Assembly: GCF_002086735.1 (NCBI RefSeq)
Contig: NZ_MVIJ01000007.1
Span: 92,652-156,651 of the forward strand
Direction of reading: 5' to 3'
DNA: 64,000 nucleotides
DNA from: Mycobacterium scrofulaceum
GTDB taxonomy: Bacteria > Actinomycetota > Actinomycetes > Mycobacteriales > Mycobacteriaceae
Shown: piece after piece, positions 19,175 to 32,281 of the stretch
Layout of the letters: each line of letters starts with the position of its first letter
Numbering within the stretch: the first letter of the stretch is position 1
Made by a program: the position numbers and the translations under genes
Notes under the pieces: model-generated
Told to the model about the DNA's origin: nothing
Database searches by the model: none
Seen by the model: the letters and a program-made list of their open reading frames with translations, nothing else

Positions 19175-22100
19175 TAGTTGCCCACCTCACTCGTCCGGCG
19201 GTGCCCCGCCTCGATGTTCTCCAGCGCCTCGCTCATGTGTGCGCCGACCTTGGCGATGTAGGGCTCGTCGATGGCCTGAATGTGTTCGCCACCGATCGGC
19301 ACCACCTCGAGGTCTGACACGTACTCGCCCCACCCGCCGTCCGGCTGCCGGACGGCGTACCGCGGCTCGAACATGATCGCGTCGTCATGGTAGCGATCCG
19401 CCATGTAGAGGGTGACGTGCCCGTCGTACGGCTGGATCTCGGCGGTGTCGATGGCCCGGTTGTCCAGGTACGACGTGCGCTGGTGCTCGATGATCCCGGC
19501 CGGGATCTGCACACCGCTCTGGCTCACCGCCTCGAGCACGAACCGGATCTGGCCCTCGTCATCGAGCTCCTCGAGCTGCTCGTAGGGGATCTCCGGGATG
19601 GTGACGTTGAACGTCTTCTCGGCGAAGCGGGCGTAGCGGTCCCAGCGCTTGCGGATCTCCTCCTTGGTCTGCGGAACCTCCTCGCCCGCGCGGACCGCGT
19701 CGATCAGCCCGACCCAGGCGACGTCCTTGCCCAGCCGCTTGAGCCCGATCGCGCACGCGTAGGCGAGCACACCGCCCAGCGACCAGCCGGCCAGGATGTA
19801 GGGGCCGTCGCCCTGCATCTCGATCAGCTTCGGAAGGTATTGCGCCGCACGCTCTTCGATCGAGCCTTCGACCCGCTCGAAGCCGTACATCGGGGTGTCC
19901 GATGGCAGCCGGTTGAGCAGCGGCTCGTACACCACGGTCGAGCCGCCGGCCGGATGGAACACGAACACCGGCGGCTTCGAGCTGCCTTCGGGCGCACGCA
20001 GGGTGCGGACGAACCCGTCGACCACGCCGGCCTCCAGGTACTGCCGCACCTTCTCGGCCAGGGCCTCGATGTTCTCCGACGTCACCACGTCCTCGACGGT
20101 GATCGGGCCGTCGGCGCGCTCCGAGAGGCGCTGCGCCATCTTGGCGGCCTGCTCGTCGTCCAACTTGGGCAGCGGGTTGAAGATGCCGCCCGGCGACTTG
20201 CCGGTGACGATCGCCCACGTCGCGAACGTCACCCGCTCGGCCGCGTCGCGCGGCGGCACGTCCGAGTTGAGCGCCGCGGCGACCGCCTGCTGGTTGAGGG
20301 CGCCGGCGGCGCCGGCCGCCTCGGATTTGGCCTGCGCGGCACCATTGCCGTTCGGCCCCGACGGGTCGGTGGGCGGCGGCGGGACGGGAACATCCGACGG
20401 GGGCGGCGCCGACTGCGTCTCCGGCTCCGCCTGCGGGTCGGGCGCCGGCACCGCCGCGGTGACCGGCGTCGCGCCGCTCATCATCTCCGCCTGTATCCGG
20501 GCGATTTCCTCGGCGCTTTGCGTCTGCTGGTACTCGTGCAGCTGCTGAACCTCGTCGCGGTGCTCGACCGCGTACTTGATCAGCTCCTCGATGTTGTAGA
20601 GGTTGGCGTCCCGCACCGCGGCCAACTGGATCGGCGGCAGGTCGAAGTCGTACTCGACGCGGTTCTTGATCCGCACGGCCATCAGCGAGTCCAGGCCGAG
20701 CTCGATCAGCGGCACCTCCCACGGCAGGTCCTCGGGTTCGTAACCCATGGCCGAGCCGACGATCAGTCCCAGGCGCTCCGCGACCGTCTCGCCCGAGTCC
20801 GGCGACCACTTGCCCATGCTGGCCGAGAAGTAGCGGTTGGTCAGGCTGTCCGTCAGGGTTTCGGCCTCGGCCTGCTCGACGGGTGCCTCGGTTGCGGCGG
20901 CCGCCGTGCCGTTGGACGGAGCCGCGGCCGCGCCCACCGCGGCCGGCAGGGCGACGGCGCCCTCCCCGGCGCGGGTCACCAGCGCGTCGTAGACCAGCGT
21001 GAACGACTCGTCGATGCGGGCGTGCACCTGCACCGACGCGCCACCGGGGTGCCGGGTCAGCGTCGTCACCAGCCGGGCGCCCTCGCCCGGGACCGCGCGC
21101 TGCTCGGCGGCCGCCAGCTGCGCGTCCGGAAGCACCTCGGCCGCGGCGGCTTTCACCAACGCGGGCAGATCCGTCAGGCCGCGGGGGTTGTACTCCCACA
21201 CGTGGCGGCCGTCCGGCAGCGCGACGTGGTTGCCCGGCATGAGCACCGAGCTGCTGCCGTGCGCGAAGTGCACGTCCAGCCAGTGCTCCTTGCGCTTGAA
21301 CCGGGTCGGCGGGATGTTCGCGTAGTCGGCCGGCCCCGCCGCGCGGGTGAATAGCGTCCAGATGTCCAGGTCGTGGCCGTAGACGTAGAGCTGCGCCATG
21401 GTCGAGATCATCGACTCGACCTCGTCCTGCTTGCGGGCCAGCGTCGGGATCAGCTGCGCGTCGTGCAGCCCGGCCGCGGCGGTGGTCAGGCCCACCTGCA
21501 TCAGCGCCACCGGGTTGGGAGCCAGCTCCAGGAACGTGGTGTGGCCGCTGTCGACGGCGTTGCGGACCCCGTGGGTGAAGTAGACGCTGTGCCGCAGCCC
21601 CTTCTTCCAGTAGTCGACGTCGTGGATCGGCTCGCCGCCCGGCTTGATGTAGCTGCCCTCGTGCACGGTCGAGTAGATCCCGACCGTCGGGCTCAGCGGC
21701 TTGATGCCCTGCAGCTCCGCGGCCAGCTCGCCGAGCAGCGGGTCCATCTGCTGGGTGTGGCTGGCGCCCTTGGTCTGGAACTTGCGGGCGAACTTCCCCT
21801 CCGCCTCACAGCGGGCGATGATCGCGTCCACCTGCTCGGGCGGGCCGCCGATGACGGTCTGGGTGGGGGCGGCGTAGACGCACACCTCGAGATCGGGAAA
21901 GTCCGGGAAGACGGTTTCGATCTCGTCGGCGGAGTACTCCACCAGCGCCATCAGCCGGATGTACTCGCCGAACAGCATCGCCTCGCCCTCGCCCATCAGG
22001 TGCGAGCGCGAGCAGATGGTCCGGGTGGCGTCGCGCAGCGACAGGCCGCCGGCGAAGTACGCGGAGGCCGCCTCGCCCAGCGACTGCCCGACCACCGCGG

Positions 22101-24522
22101 CGGGCTTGGCGCCGTGGTGCTTGAGCAGCTCGCCCAGCGCGATCTGGATCGCGAAGATGGTGACCTGGGTGGTTTCGATGCCGTAGTCCTGCGAGTCGTC
22201 GAGGATCAGCTCGAGCACCGAATAACCCAACTCGTCCTGGACCAGCGCGTCGACCTTCTCGATCCACTCGGCGAAGACCGCGTTGCGCAGGTACAGGCTC
22301 TTGCCCATCTTGCGGTGTTGCGCACCGAATCCCGCCAGCACCCACACCGGCCCGTTGGTCACCGGCCCGTCGACGCTGAACACGCCCGGCCGCTGCTTGC
22401 CCTCGGCGACCGCGCGCAGGCCCTTGATGGCCTCCTCGTGGTCGTGGGCCAGCACCACCGCGCGCGAGCGGCCGTGGTTGCGCCGCGACAGCGCCCGGCC
22501 GATCGATTCCAGCGACGACGCCTGCCCCTCGGGGCTTTCCATCCAGTCCGCCAGTTCGGCGGCCGCGGCCTTCTTGCGCGACGTCAAAAACGCCGACACC
22601 GCGAGCGGAATCAGGGGTTTGGTCGGCGCCTCTCCCCCAGAGGCCTCCTGCGCCGCCAGCTCCTCCAGCGCGATCTCCTTGAGCCGCAGCGCCTCGTCGG
22701 TGACGCCCGGCAGTTCGGGCTCGTCCTCCTCGGGCGCCTCGGGGTCGGGAATGATGTTGCCGAAGTCGTCGAACCGCAGTGCGTGGGCCTCCATCGTCGG
22801 CGCTTCAGCGGCGTCCGTTGCGGCCTTGTGCTCGGGTTCGGGCTCGCGCGCCTCTTTTTCCACGACGTCACGGGGTAAGACCTCGCGCACCACCAGGTGC
22901 GCGTTGGCGCCACCGAACCCGAAGCTGGACACCCCGGCCAGCGCGTAGCCGCCGTACCGCGGCCAGTCGGTGGGCTGGTCGATCACCTTCAGGCGCATCG
23001 CGTCGAAGTCGATGTAGGGGCTGGGCCCGGCGAAGTTGATCGACGGCGGCAGCTTGTCGTGCTGCAGGGCCAGCACCACCTTGGCCAGGCTGGCCGCACC
23101 GGCCGCCGATTCCAGGTGGCCCACATTGGTTTTCACCGCACCCAGCAGCGCCGGGCGGTCGGTGGGCCGGCCCCGGCCCACGACGCGACCCAACGCCTCC
23201 GCCTCGATCGGGTCGCCGAGCACCGTCCCGGTGCCGTGCGCCTCGATGTAGTCGACGGTGCGCGGGTCGATGCCGGCGTCCTTGTAGGCCCGGCGCAGCA
23301 CGTCGGCCTGCGCGTCCTGGTTGGGCGCGATCAGGCCGTTGGACCGGCCGTCGTGGTTGACCGCGCTGCCCGCGATCACGGCGAGGATCTGGTCGCCGTC
23401 GCGGCGGGCGTCGTCGACCCGCTTGAGCACCAGCATGCCGCCCCCCTCGGAGCGGGTGTAGCCGTCGGCGTCGGAGGAGAACGATTTGATCCGGCCGTCG
23501 GGCGACAGCACCTGGCCGATCTCGTCGAAACCGAGCGTGACGACCGGGGTGACCAGCGCGTTGACGCCACCGGCGACGGCCACGTCGCACTCGCCGTTGC
23601 GCAGCGCCTGGACCGCTTGGTGCGCGGCCACCAGGGAACTCGAGCAGGCGGTGTCGACGGCCACCGACGGGCCGCGGAAGTCGTAGAAGTAGGAGACCCG
23701 GTTGGCGATGATCGACGTCGCGGTGCCGGTGATCGCGTAGGGGTGCGCGACGGTCGGGTCGGACACCGCCAGGAAGCTGTAGTCGTTGTTGGAGACGCCG
23801 ACGTACACGCCGACGGACCCGCCGCGCAGGCTCGACGCGGGGATGCGTGCGTACTCGAGCGCCTCCCACGTGAGCTCCAGCGCCATCCGCTGCTGCGGGT
23901 CGATGTTGTCGGCCTCGGTCTTGGCCACCGCGAAGAACTCGGAGTCGAACCCCTTGATGTCCTTCAGGTAGCCACCGCGGGTGCGGGCCTTGGCCATCCG
24001 TTCGGCCAGCCGCGGCTCCTCCAGGAACTCCTCCCAGCGACCCTCGGGCAGGTCGGTGATGGCGTCGCGGCCCTCCATCAGCGCCTGCCACGTCTCGTCG
24101 GGGGTGTTCATGTCGCCGGGCAACCGGGTCGACAGGCCCACGATCGCGATGTCGACGCGCTCGGCCGGGCCGTTACGCGTCCAGTCCGAGACGTCGTCGC
24201 CCGACGTGTCGATCTCGGGCTCGCCCTCGACGATCCGCGTGGCGAGCGACTCGATGGTCGGATGCTGGAAGGCCACCGCGACGGACAGGGTGACACCGGT
24301 CATGTCTTCGATGTCGGCGGCCATCGCCACGGCGTCGCGCGACGACAGACCCAACTCCACCATGGGCACCGACTCGTCGACGTCGTCCGGTGACTTGCCA
24401 ACGGCCCGGCCCACCCAGTTGCGCAGCCATTCGCGCATCTCGGGGACCGTCATCTCGGCCTTCTTGGCGGGGACGTCGCCGCCGGTGTTCTCTGGGTTCT
24501 CGGAGTGATCAGTGTCAGCCAT
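19174..24522 (-). CDS. pks13: Pks13, mycolic acid condensase
   Basis: A 1782-aa type I polyketide synthase that condenses the meromycoloyl chain with the AccD4 product and passes the alpha-alkyl-beta-ketoacyl chain to trehalose. Order of domains: ACP1 (phosphopantetheine Ser61), ketosynthase (Cys293, His429, His469), acyltransferase (Ser814), ACP2 (Ser1279), thioesterase (Ser1581 in GWSLGG). The linker between ACP2 and the thioesterase (residues ~1340-1420) is Pro/Ala-rich and accounts for most of the ~50 residues by which it exceeds the M. tuberculosis protein. The start at 24522 ([10 protein letters not shown]) matches the family N-terminus, and an upstream in-frame start at 24576 would overlap fadD32. 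Confidence 0.97.
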   Translation of the reverse strand: MADTDHSENPENTGGDVPAKKAEMTVPEMREWLRNWVGRAVGKSPDDVDESVPMVELGLSSRDAVAMAADIEDMTGVTLSVAVAFQHPTIESLATRIVEGEPEIDTSGDDVSDWTRNGPAERVDIAIVGLSTRLPGDMNTPDETWQALMEGRDAITDLPEGRWEEFLEEPRLAERMAKARTRGGYLKDIKGFDSEFFAVAKTEADNIDPQQRMALELTWEALEYARIPASSLRGGSVGVYVGVSNNDYSFLAVSDPTVAHPYAITGTATSIIANRVSYFYDFRGPSVAVDTACSSSLVAAHQAVQALRNGECDVAVAGGVNALVTPVVTLGFDEIGQVLSPDGRIKSFSSDADGYTRSEGGGMLVLKRVDDARRDGDQILAVIAGSAVNHDGRSNGLIAPNQDAQADVLRRAYKDAGIDPRTVDYIEAHGTGTVLGDPIEAEALGRVVGRGRPTDRPALLGAVKTNVGHLESAAGAASLAKVVLALQHDKLPPSINFAGPSPYIDFDAMRLKVIDQPTDWPRYGGYALAGVSSFGFGGANAHLVVREVLPRDVVEKEAREPEPEHKAATDAAEAPTMEAHALRFDDFGNIIPDPEAPEEDEPELPGVTDEALRLKEIALEELAAQEASGGEAPTKPLIPLAVSAFLTSRKKAAAAELADWMESPEGQASSLESIGRALSRRNHGRSRAVVLAHDHEEAIKGLRAVAEGKQRPGVFSVDGPVTNGPVWVLAGFGAQHRKMGKSLYLRNAVFAEWIEKVDALVQDELGYSVLELILDDSQDYGIETTQVTIFAIQIALGELLKHHGAKPAAVVGQSLGEAASAYFAGGLSLRDATRTICSRSHLMGEGEAMLFGEYIRLMALVEYSADEIETVFPDFPDLEVCVYAAPTQTVIGGPPEQVDAIIARCEAEGKFARKFQTKGASHTQQMDPLLGELAAELQGIKPLSPTVGIYSTVHEGSYIKPGGEPIHDVDYWKKGLRHSVYFTHGVRNAVDSGHTTFLELAPNPVALMQVGLTTAAAGLHDAQLIPTLARKQDEVESMISTMAQLYVYGHDLDIWTLFTRAAGPADYANIPPTRFKRKEHWLDVHFAHGSSSVLMPGNHVALPDGRHVWEYNPRGLTDLPALVKAAAAEVLPDAQLAAAEQRAVPGEGARLVTTLTRHPGGASVQVHARIDESFTLVYDALVTRAGEGAVALPAAVGAAAAPSNGTAAAATEAPVEQAEAETLTDSLTNRYFSASMGKWSPDSGETVAERLGLIVGSAMGYEPEDLPWEVPLIELGLDSLMAVRIKNRVEYDFDLPPIQLAAVRDANLYNIEELIKYAVEHRDEVQQLHEYQQTQSAEEIARIQAEMMSGATPVTAAVPAPDPQAEPETQSAPPPSDVPVPPPPTDPSGPNGNGAAQAKSEAAGAAGALNQQAVAAALNSDVPPRDAAERVTFATWAIVTGKSPGGIFNPLPKLDDEQAAKMAQRLSERADGPITVEDVVTSENIEALAEKVRQYLEAGVVDGFVRTLRAPEGSSKPPVFVFHPAGGSTVVYEPLLNRLPSDTPMYGFERVEGSIEERAAQYLPKLIEMQGDGPYILAGWSLGGVLAYACAIGLKRLGKDVAWVGLIDAVRAGEEVPQTKEEIRKRWDRYARFAEKTFNVTIPEIPYEQLEELDDEGQIRFVLEAVSQSGVQIPAGIIEHQRTSYLDNRAIDTAEIQPYDGHVTLYMADRYHDDAIMFEPRYAVRQPDGGWGEYVSDLEVVPIGGEHIQAIDEPYIAKVGAHMSEALENIEAGHRRTSEVGN

Positions 24523-24535
24523 AGTGTTCGTGAAT

Positions 24536-26434
24536 TCAGTCGGTCGAGCTGGCGAAGGCGGTCGGCGAGCCGACACCGCTGCGCAGGCTGCCGTCGAGGT
24601 AGGCGGCCCGGCACGCGCGGCGCCCGATCTTGCCGCTGGAGGTGCGCGGGATCGTGCCCGCCTGCACCAGCAACAGGTCGCGGATGGTGACCCCGTGCCG
24701 CACGGCGATGGCCGCGCGGATCTCGTCGGCGATGGGCTGGTAGTCGAGCTTGTGCGTGCCGGGCGCGCGCTCGGCGACGATCACCAACTGCTCGGAGCTG
24801 TCCTCGGGGTCGTGCTTGAGGCCGGTGTGCGGGTTGTCGAACACCACCTGGGGCAGCTCGTTGGCCGGGACCGAGAACGCGGCCACGTAGCCGGTGCGCA
24901 GCGCCCGGCTGGCCTCCTGCGCCGAGTACTCGAGGTCCTGCGGGTAGTGGTTGCGGCCGTCGATGATGACGAGGTCCTTGATGCGGCCGGCTATATAGAG
25001 GTGCCCGTTGTGGTAGGTGCCGTAGTCGCCGGTGCGGACCCACAGCCCGTCATCCTCGGCCCCCTCGGCGTGCGACTGGCTGATGCGGGACTTGAGGATG
25101 TTGCGGAAGGTCTCCTGGGTCTCCGCCTCCTTGCCCCAGTAGCCGAGGCCGAGGTTCTTGCCGTGCAGCCAGATCTCGCCGATCTGGTCGTCCGGCAGTT
25201 CGGTGGCCGTGTCGGGGTCGACGATGACGGCCCACTCGTCGACACCGATGACGCCCGCGGACACCTGCGCGACGGCGTTCGGCGCGTCGGGGGCCACCTC
25301 GACGAAGCGCTGCTTGTTGAGCTCGTCGCGGTCGACGTGGATCACCGTGGGCGCCTCGTCCATCGGCGTGGTGGAGACGAACAGGGTCGCCTCGGCCAGG
25401 CCGTAGGACGGCTTGATCGCGGTCTCCCGCAGGCCGTACGGCGCGAACGCCTCGTAGAACTTGCGCATCGACGCCGGGGACACCGGCTCGCTCCCGTTGA
25501 GGATCCCCTTGACGTTGCTCAGGTCCAGGGGCGGCTCGCCCTCCTTGGGCACGCCGCGCACGGCGGCGTGCTCGAACGCGAAGTTCGGCGCGACGGTGAA
25601 AAGTTCCGAGCCCGGCTCGTCTTCGGGCTTGCGCGCCATCTCGCGGATCCACCGGCCGGGGCGGCGCACGAAGGCGGCCGGCGTCATGAAGGTGAAGTTG
25701 TGGCCCAGCACCGGCGACAACAGTGCCGTGATCAGACCCATGTCGTGGAAGAACGGCAGCCAGGACAGGCCGCGGTCACCCTCCTTGCCCTCCAGCCCGT
25801 TGAGCACCTGCAGCACGTTGGTCGGCAGGTTCAGGTGGCTGATCATCACGCCGGTCGGGGTGCGCGTGGAGCCGGACGTGTACTGCAGGTAGGCGATGGT
25901 GGTCTCGTCGGCGACCGGCTCCACCCAGGTGGAGGCCACCTCGGTCGGCACCGCGTCGACGGCGATCACCCGGGGCCGTTCCTTGGCCGAGCGGGCGCGG
26001 ATGAACTTGCGGACCCCCTCGGCCGCCTCGGTGGTGGTCAGGATCGTCGAGGGGGTGCAGTCGTCGAGCACCGCGTGCAGGCGGCCGACGTGTCCCGGCT
26101 CGCCCGGGTCGAACAACGGCACGGCGATCCGGCCCGCGTACAGCGCGCCGAAGAAGGCGATCAGGTAGTCGAGGTTCTGCGGGCACAGGATGGCGATGCG
26201 GTCCCCCGGCTGGGTGACCTGCTGCAGCCGGGCGCCCACCGCACGGTTACGGGCGCTGAAGTCGCGCCAGATGATGTCGCGGTAGACACCGTCCCGTTCG
26301 GTGGAATAGTCGATGAACCGGTAGGCCAGCTTGTCGCCGCGAACCCTCGCCCACTTCTCAACGTGCTTGACCAGGTTGGTGTTGTCCGGGAACCTGATCT
26401 TTCCATTCACGATGAACGGGTTGTGGTACGGCAT
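24536..26434 (-). CDS. fadD32: FadD32, long-chain fatty acyl-AMP ligase/acyltransferase
   Basis: A 632-aa fatty acyl-AMP ligase. The P-loop-like adenylate motif [11 protein letters not shown] is at residues 185-195 and the C-terminal catalytic Lys602 is in [11 protein letters not shown]. It activates the meromycolic acid as acyl-AMP and loads it onto the N-terminal ACP of Pks13, which is encoded 13 bp downstream on the same strand. The start MPYHNPF matches the family. The 289-bp gap upstream (26435-26723) probably carries the operon promoter. I see an AT-rich stretch near 26610-26640 but no motif I can name. Confidence 0.97.
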   Translation of the reverse strand: MPYHNPFIVNGKIRFPDNTNLVKHVEKWARVRGDKLAYRFIDYSTERDGVYRDIIWRDFSARNRAVGARLQQVTQPGDRIAILCPQNLDYLIAFFGALYAGRIAVPLFDPGEPGHVGRLHAVLDDCTPSTILTTTEAAEGVRKFIRARSAKERPRVIAVDAVPTEVASTWVEPVADETTIAYLQYTSGSTRTPTGVMISHLNLPTNVLQVLNGLEGKEGDRGLSWLPFFHDMGLITALLSPVLGHNFTFMTPAAFVRRPGRWIREMARKPEDEPGSELFTVAPNFAFEHAAVRGVPKEGEPPLDLSNVKGILNGSEPVSPASMRKFYEAFAPYGLRETAIKPSYGLAEATLFVSTTPMDEAPTVIHVDRDELNKQRFVEVAPDAPNAVAQVSAGVIGVDEWAVIVDPDTATELPDDQIGEIWLHGKNLGLGYWGKEAETQETFRNILKSRISQSHAEGAEDDGLWVRTGDYGTYHNGHLYIAGRIKDLVIIDGRNHYPQDLEYSAQEASRALRTGYVAAFSVPANELPQVVFDNPHTGLKHDPEDSSEQLVIVAERAPGTHKLDYQPIADEIRAAIAVRHGVTIRDLLLVQAGTIPRTSSGKIGRRACRAAYLDGSLRSGVGSPTAFASSTD

Positions 26435-26723
26435 TCCGCTCTCCTGTCACACCTGTTTTAGGCCGGCGCTACGCCGACGTGTTGTCCTTCGGTCGGCCAG
26501 GCCGACGGTTTCCATTTCTAGCGGGCCAGTCCCTCGCGCGGCGCCGCGGGCGGCGGCCTCCTGTCCATCCCAGGCCGGCTTCCACCAGGATCGGGCCCGC
26601 AACAAAGTGTTATAGCTCTTAAATTCCTCTTAATGTTAAGGGGCGGCCCGCAGCACACCAAATCACAAGGTACCGCTGATCTGGACCGGCAACGGGCTCC
26701 TGACGGCTGTGTCCCGCGCCCGG

Positions 26724-27734
26724 TCATCCGTGTTTGGGATGCGGCGCGTTGGCGATCAGCCCTCGAACCCAGTTCAACGTCCAATCGGTGGCCGTCTGCC
26801 CGTCGGCGTTCCAGAACTGCGGCGTCGCGTACAGCGCGTGGATGGGCTGCCCGCCGTTACCGGCCAGGGTGTTGAGCGTGTTGGGCAGGTTGGCCACGCT
26901 GAACGCCTCCTGCGGCGCGGCGCAGATGAGGTCGCCGGGTGCGCAGATCTCGTTGGTCTTGCCGTCGAGCGCGCCGAACCCGCCCGGCCGCGCACCGGTC
27001 ATGGTCAGGCCGAGATCGGACAGCACGGGCACTTCGTGCAACGTGATCTCGGCGCCCTGCCCCGGCGGGTTGGGGCCGACGTCGTTGCCCACCCCGGGCT
27101 GGCGCCGGCCGTCGGCGATCAACGTCACACCGAGCACCAGGTCGTCGTCGACGGGTCCGCGGCCGTTGCCGATGTCGCTGGCGATGTCACCGGCGATAAC
27201 CGCGCCCTGCGAGAAGCCCATCAGCACGTAGCTGGTCAGCGGGCACTTGGCGTTCATGTCCGTCATCGCCTGGACGGTCGCGCGGGTGCCCTCGGCCCGG
27301 CTTGCGTTGTAGGACATCTGGGTGTCGCCGCTGAGCGGGTTGTGGAACTGCGCGGTGTAGGGCGTGGTGTACTCCTGCACCCGGGAGGCGGGGAACTCCT
27401 GGGTGATCGCCGCCGCCACCTTGTGCAGCAGCGCGTTGGGGAATTGCACCGGGTTGGCCGGGTCGTCCTGCGGGGCGGACTCCCAGGTGCCGGGGACGTT
27501 GACCAACTGGACGTCCGGACACGACGCGTCTTGGCTGGCGGGCCGGGGCTTGTGCGGGTGGGTGGTCGTGGAGGGCGGCGGCAGCACGCCGGGCGGCACC
27601 GCACTGGGCGGCGCCTCGCGGCCGCGCAACAGCATTACCACGGCGACGATGACCAACAACACCACGCCCGCCATCGTGAGGGCGGCGGTCCAGGCGAGGA
27701 CTCGGTGGCGCTTGCGCCGGGCGTTGGTGGCCAT
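26724..27734 (-). CDS. Cutinase-like envelope lipase/thioesterase (Rv3802c homologue)
   Basis: A 336-aa alpha/beta hydrolase of the cutinase family, anchored by one N-terminal membrane helix (residues ~12-37) with a Pro-rich periplasmic linker (41-66). The catalytic triad Ser175 (in GFSQG), Asp268 and His299 falls at the same residue numbers as I recall for M. tuberculosis Rv3802c. Cysteines at 72 and 164 and near 264/271 fit the family's disulfides. The Rv3802c family has phospholipase and thioesterase activity, is essential, and is inhibited by tetrahydrolipstatin. It lies between the mycolate condensation operon and the antigen 85 genes, which suggests a role in mycolate or envelope lipid turnover. 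Confidence 0.92.
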   Translation of the reverse strand: MATNARRKRHRVLAWTAALTMAGVVLLVIVAVVMLLRGREAPPSAVPPGVLPPPSTTTHPHKPRPASQDASCPDVQLVNVPGTWESAPQDDPANPVQFPNALLHKVAAAITQEFPASRVQEYTTPYTAQFHNPLSGDTQMSYNASRAEGTRATVQAMTDMNAKCPLTSYVLMGFSQGAVIAGDIASDIGNGRGPVDDDLVLGVTLIADGRRQPGVGNDVGPNPPGQGAEITLHEVPVLSDLGLTMTGARPGGFGALDGKTNEICAPGDLICAAPQEAFSVANLPNTLNTLAGNGGQPIHALYATPQFWNADGQTATDWTLNWVRGLIANAPHPKHG

Positions 27735-27874
27735 GTTCTCCTGCTAGCAGCGTCGTGGATCGCAGCGAAGCGGTCCTCCCGACCCCCGCCGCATCCCTAC
27801 ACGGTACCGGCTCGCCTGAGTGGTTCGGCCCGGCAACGAACCGCTACCGACCCGTGACGGGAGATGGCGCCGAG

Positions 27875-28786
27875 CTACCGAATCGCGCCCACGATGTCGC
27901 CCGACATCGCCCCCAACTGCCCCGACCACGAGCCCCAGCCGTTGTCGCCGCCGCCCGGGAAGTCGAAATGACCGTTGTGCCCGCCGTTGCTGCGGTACTG
28001 CTGGTAGAACATCCGGCTGTTGCCCATCGCCTCGCCGGCCTGGCCGATCATCGCGGCGTCGTCGCCGCCCATGTTCGTCGGGCTGTAGACCCACACGCGG
28101 GTGTTGTTCTGCGCCAGCAGCGACGCGTGCACGTAGGGGTCGTGCCACTTCCACCGGCCCAGCTGCGGCGCGCCCCACATCCCGTTGCCGTCCACGCCGC
28201 CGTACTGCTGCAGGCCGGCCAGGATCGCGCCGTTCGTCGTGGTGTTCGACGGGTACAGGAACCCGGACAACGATCCGGCGAAGCCGAAGCGGTCGGGGTG
28301 GAAGGCGGCCAGGGCCATCGCGGCGTAGCCGCCCTGCGAGGCGCCGACGGCGGCGTGACCGCCGGGCGCCAGGCCCTTGTTGGCGGCCAGCCAGTTGGGC
28401 AGCTCACTGGACAGGAAGGTGTCCCACTGCTTGCTGCCGTCCTGCTCCCAGTTGGTGTACATGCTCCACGCCCCGCCGGCCGGCGCCACCACCGAGATCC
28501 CCTTGCCGCCCAGGGTGTTCATCGCGTTGCCCGCGGTGACCCAGTTGCTCACGTCCGGCGCCGCGTTGAAGGCGTCCAGCAGGTAGACCGCGTGCGGGCC
28601 GCCGCCCAGGAAGGCCACGGGAATGTCGCGGCCCATCGCCGCCGACGGCACCATCAGGCTCTCGTAGCCGGCCGCCCGGGCTTTTCCCGCGGGCCCGCCC
28701 GTCACCGTCACACCGATCAAGCCGACGGCCAGCGCGGCAACGGAGAACACCCGAAGAAGCGCTGACATACCCCGCACGACCCTCAT
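27875..28786 (-). CDS. fbpD: MPT51/FbpD, antigen-85-like secreted protein
   Basis: A 303-aa secreted alpha/beta-hydrolase-fold protein with a signal peptide (residues 1 to ~38, ending KARA-A). The M. tuberculosis protein has GAAQGG at the nucleophile elbow and is regarded as catalytically inactive. Here the elbow is GASQGG with Ser150, so a serine is present. The His of the antigen 85 triad is still missing, since the segment corresponding to its THSWEYW reads GDNGWGSW. It may act in fibronectin or carbohydrate binding. The start at 28786 follows GGAGG at a 6-nt distance. An in-frame extension to 28876 lacks such a site and would precede the signal peptide. Confidence 0.9.
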   Translation of the reverse strand: MRVVRGMSALLRVFSVAALAVGLIGVTVTGGPAGKARAAGYESLMVPSAAMGRDIPVAFLGGGPHAVYLLDAFNAAPDVSNWVTAGNAMNTLGGKGISVVAPAGGAWSMYTNWEQDGSKQWDTFLSSELPNWLAANKGLAPGGHAAVGASQGGYAAMALAAFHPDRFGFAGSLSGFLYPSNTTTNGAILAGLQQYGGVDGNGMWGAPQLGRWKWHDPYVHASLLAQNNTRVWVYSPTNMGGDDAAMIGQAGEAMGNSRMFYQQYRSNGGHNGHFDFPGGGDNGWGSWSGQLGAMSGDIVGAIR

Positions 28787-28854
28787 GTCCACCCTCCATC
28801 GTCTAGTCGATGCCTGCACATTAGCCAGCGCCGTGGGGCCCCCGGCCGCCGGGT

Positions 28855-28870
28855 AGTGAAACAAATCACA
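28855..28870. promoter_or_regulatory. CRP-like binding site upstream of fbpD
   Basis: AGTGAAACAAATCACA matches the CRP consensus TGTGA-N6-TCACA at 9 of 10 fixed positions. It lies 69-84 bp upstream of the fbpD start, a place suited to activation of its promoter, and just beyond the hairpin that ends fbpA transcription. This is a sequence match only. Confidence 0.5.
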
Positions 28871-28878
28871 CACCAAAA

Positions 28879-28920
28879 CGACCGGCGGCGGAAACCCCGA
28901 AAGGTTTCCGCCGCCGGTCG
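28879..28920 (-). terminator. Terminator hairpin after fbpA
   Basis: CGACCGGCGGCGGAAACC at 28879-28896 pairs perfectly with 28903-28920 (18-bp stem, 6-nt loop CCGAAA). On the minus strand the stem is followed by CGTTTTGG. It starts 15 bp past the fbpA stop codon, so it probably ends the fbpA transcript before fbpD, which then needs its own promoter. Confidence 0.85.
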
Positions 28921-28935
28921 CGTCGTTCGGTGGGC

Positions 28936-30324
<1,389 letters not shown>

Positions 30325-32193
30325 TTACTCGCGGGGTCGAGGCGGCGGTCCTTCGGGCACCGGCAGCCCACACCGCGCGAGCTCGTAGCGCGGCACCCGA
30401 TCGATCCGGTACTTGGTGAATTCATAGGAATGCAGCAGGTTGGAGAGGAATCGATGCGGCGTCATCGGCGCGCGCACCGAGCTGAGCACCGCCTCGGTTT
30501 CGGGGCATTTCAGGGCCGCCACCGCCTCCGCGACCCATTGCTGGTCCAAGTATCCCGGGATACCGGGATACACCCTCACCCACGGGCCGTCGGCGATCGC
30601 CCAATCGGGGAAGAGGTTCTTGTCGTGGCCGATGCGGCCATGCTGTAGCCGTTCCGTGTGCTGCGCAAGCGGATTCGCCAACCCGATCTGGTCGATCACC
30701 CGCACATCGAGCCCGACGTTCATGCCCACCATGCCGAGGTTGGTGAAAAACACTGTGTGCTGCGGCTTTTGGGGTGGCTTGTCCGGGCCCGGCTGCGCCT
30801 GCGGCACCAGGTCCCACTGGATGTAGTTGCCCGACGGCAGCAGCAACGCGCCGTTCGGGGTGTTGTCGAGCGCGGTCAGAATGGCCGCCATCCGCGGATA
30901 CCCGAGGTAGTCGGCGGCGGTCAGGGGATGCGCATGCCCGGTGGCCTGCGCATAGAAGCGTCGCTCGTCGACGATCCCGGAGTAGGTGACGTGGGTGGCG
31001 TCGTCGCCCATGCCCGGCGAGTTCGCCGCCCACAGCGACCAGCCGGCCACACTCAGCCAGAGCGCACCGGCCGCGCCGGCCACCCAATAGCCCGTCTCGC
31101 GCGAATAGTCCTGGCCGTCCGGGATGGCCACCGGGATGACCGCGACCGGGGCCAGCAAGCAAAACAGCGGGGCCAGCAGCACCCGCCCGTGCATGAAGTC
31201 GCCCCCCTGCCGGATCCAGTACAGCGCCTGCACCAGCCCGCTCACCAGGACGAAGGCCACGACGGCCGGTGGGCTCTGCACCGCCCGGGCCACCCGGCCG
31301 TAGTCGGGCGACAGCGCGGGGCGCAGGAAGGACGGCCGGCGGCGCGCCGCCAGCAGCAGGATGCCCAGCGGGACCAGGAGCACCACCGGCACCCACACCG
31401 CGTAGGGCGCGTCGAAGTTCGAGAGGTAGACCAGGCCCTGGGACCACTTGTCGCCGGCGGCGTCCTTGGCCAGGGCGGTCCCGGGCACCAACAGGCCGTA
31501 GTAGCCCATCCGGAAGATCTCGTAGCCGACGGGCAGCAATCCCCCCGCCGCCACGACCAGCACCCGGCGCCGCCACGTCCGCGCGGCGATCAGCATCATG
31601 ATCAGCGCCAGCCCACCCATCAGGGCCAGGTCGGGCCGCACCAGGACGCTGAAGCCGGCCACGAACGCCGACGCGCCGAGGAAGAGCCGGCGATCGGGCC
31701 GGTTTCGCACCGGCTGCGCCCAGCAGACCATCATCCACCACAGCAGCCCGAGGTAGGCCAGCGTGAGCCCGCTCTCCAGACCCGAGGTGGCGAAGTCACG
31801 CGCGGGCGGCAGGGAGATGTAGACCAGCGCCCCGGCGGGCAGCATGACTGCCCTGCGGCCCCGCAGGCTCGGCGCGTACAACCGGGCGGCCCCCAGCATC
31901 AGCAGCGCCACGCCCACCACCGAGAGCGTCAGGGCCAGGGCCAGCGCGACGTATTCCATGCGCATCGGCCCGCCCACCCAGCCACCCAGGTACATCAGGT
32001 AGGTCCAGGCCGTCGACGTGTTGGCCTCCACCCGCTCGCCCTCGTTGAAGACGGGGCCGTTGCCGGCGAGCAGGTTGCGCACCGTGCGCAACACGATCAG
32101 CCCGTCGTCGGCGATCCAGCGCCGTTGCCAGGCGCCCCAGCCGAACAGGACGGCGACCACCGCCACACTGATCCACAGGCTGACCCGCACCAT
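30325..32193 (-). CDS. aftB: AftB, terminal beta-1,2-arabinofuranosyltransferase
   Basis: A 622-aa GT-C membrane enzyme that adds the terminal beta-(1,2) arabinose of the arabinan, the sites later carrying mycolates. The acidic motif is in the segment RRWIADDGLIVLR near residue 30, followed by about nine more membrane helices and a soluble C-terminal domain from about residue 400. The start at 32193 (MVRVSLWISV) matches the M. tuberculosis N-terminus. Earlier in-frame starts at 32250/32253 or 32316 would add 19-41 residues, the last overlapping ubiA by 35 bp, and none has a clear ribosome-binding site, so the start is uncertain. Confidence 0.92.
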   Translation of the reverse strand: MVRVSLWISVAVVAVLFGWGAWQRRWIADDGLIVLRTVRNLLAGNGPVFNEGERVEANTSTAWTYLMYLGGWVGGPMRMEYVALALALTLSVVGVALLMLGAARLYAPSLRGRRAVMLPAGALVYISLPPARDFATSGLESGLTLAYLGLLWWMMVCWAQPVRNRPDRRLFLGASAFVAGFSVLVRPDLALMGGLALIMMLIAARTWRRRVLVVAAGGLLPVGYEIFRMGYYGLLVPGTALAKDAAGDKWSQGLVYLSNFDAPYAVWVPVVLLVPLGILLLAARRRPSFLRPALSPDYGRVARAVQSPPAVVAFVLVSGLVQALYWIRQGGDFMHGRVLLAPLFCLLAPVAVIPVAIPDGQDYSRETGYWVAGAAGALWLSVAGWSLWAANSPGMGDDATHVTYSGIVDERRFYAQATGHAHPLTAADYLGYPRMAAILTALDNTPNGALLLPSGNYIQWDLVPQAQPGPDKPPQKPQHTVFFTNLGMVGMNVGLDVRVIDQIGLANPLAQHTERLQHGRIGHDKNLFPDWAIADGPWVRVYPGIPGYLDQQWVAEAVAALKCPETEAVLSSVRAPMTPHRFLSNLLHSYEFTKYRIDRVPRYELARCGLPVPEGPPPRPRE

Positions 32194-32281
32194 CGCGGTG
32201 TACGGGAAGACGGGCCAGCCCAACCGCCTGACGACCGGCCGGGTGCGCATCATCCGCGCTTTGAGGGCCTGCAGTTCGGAG

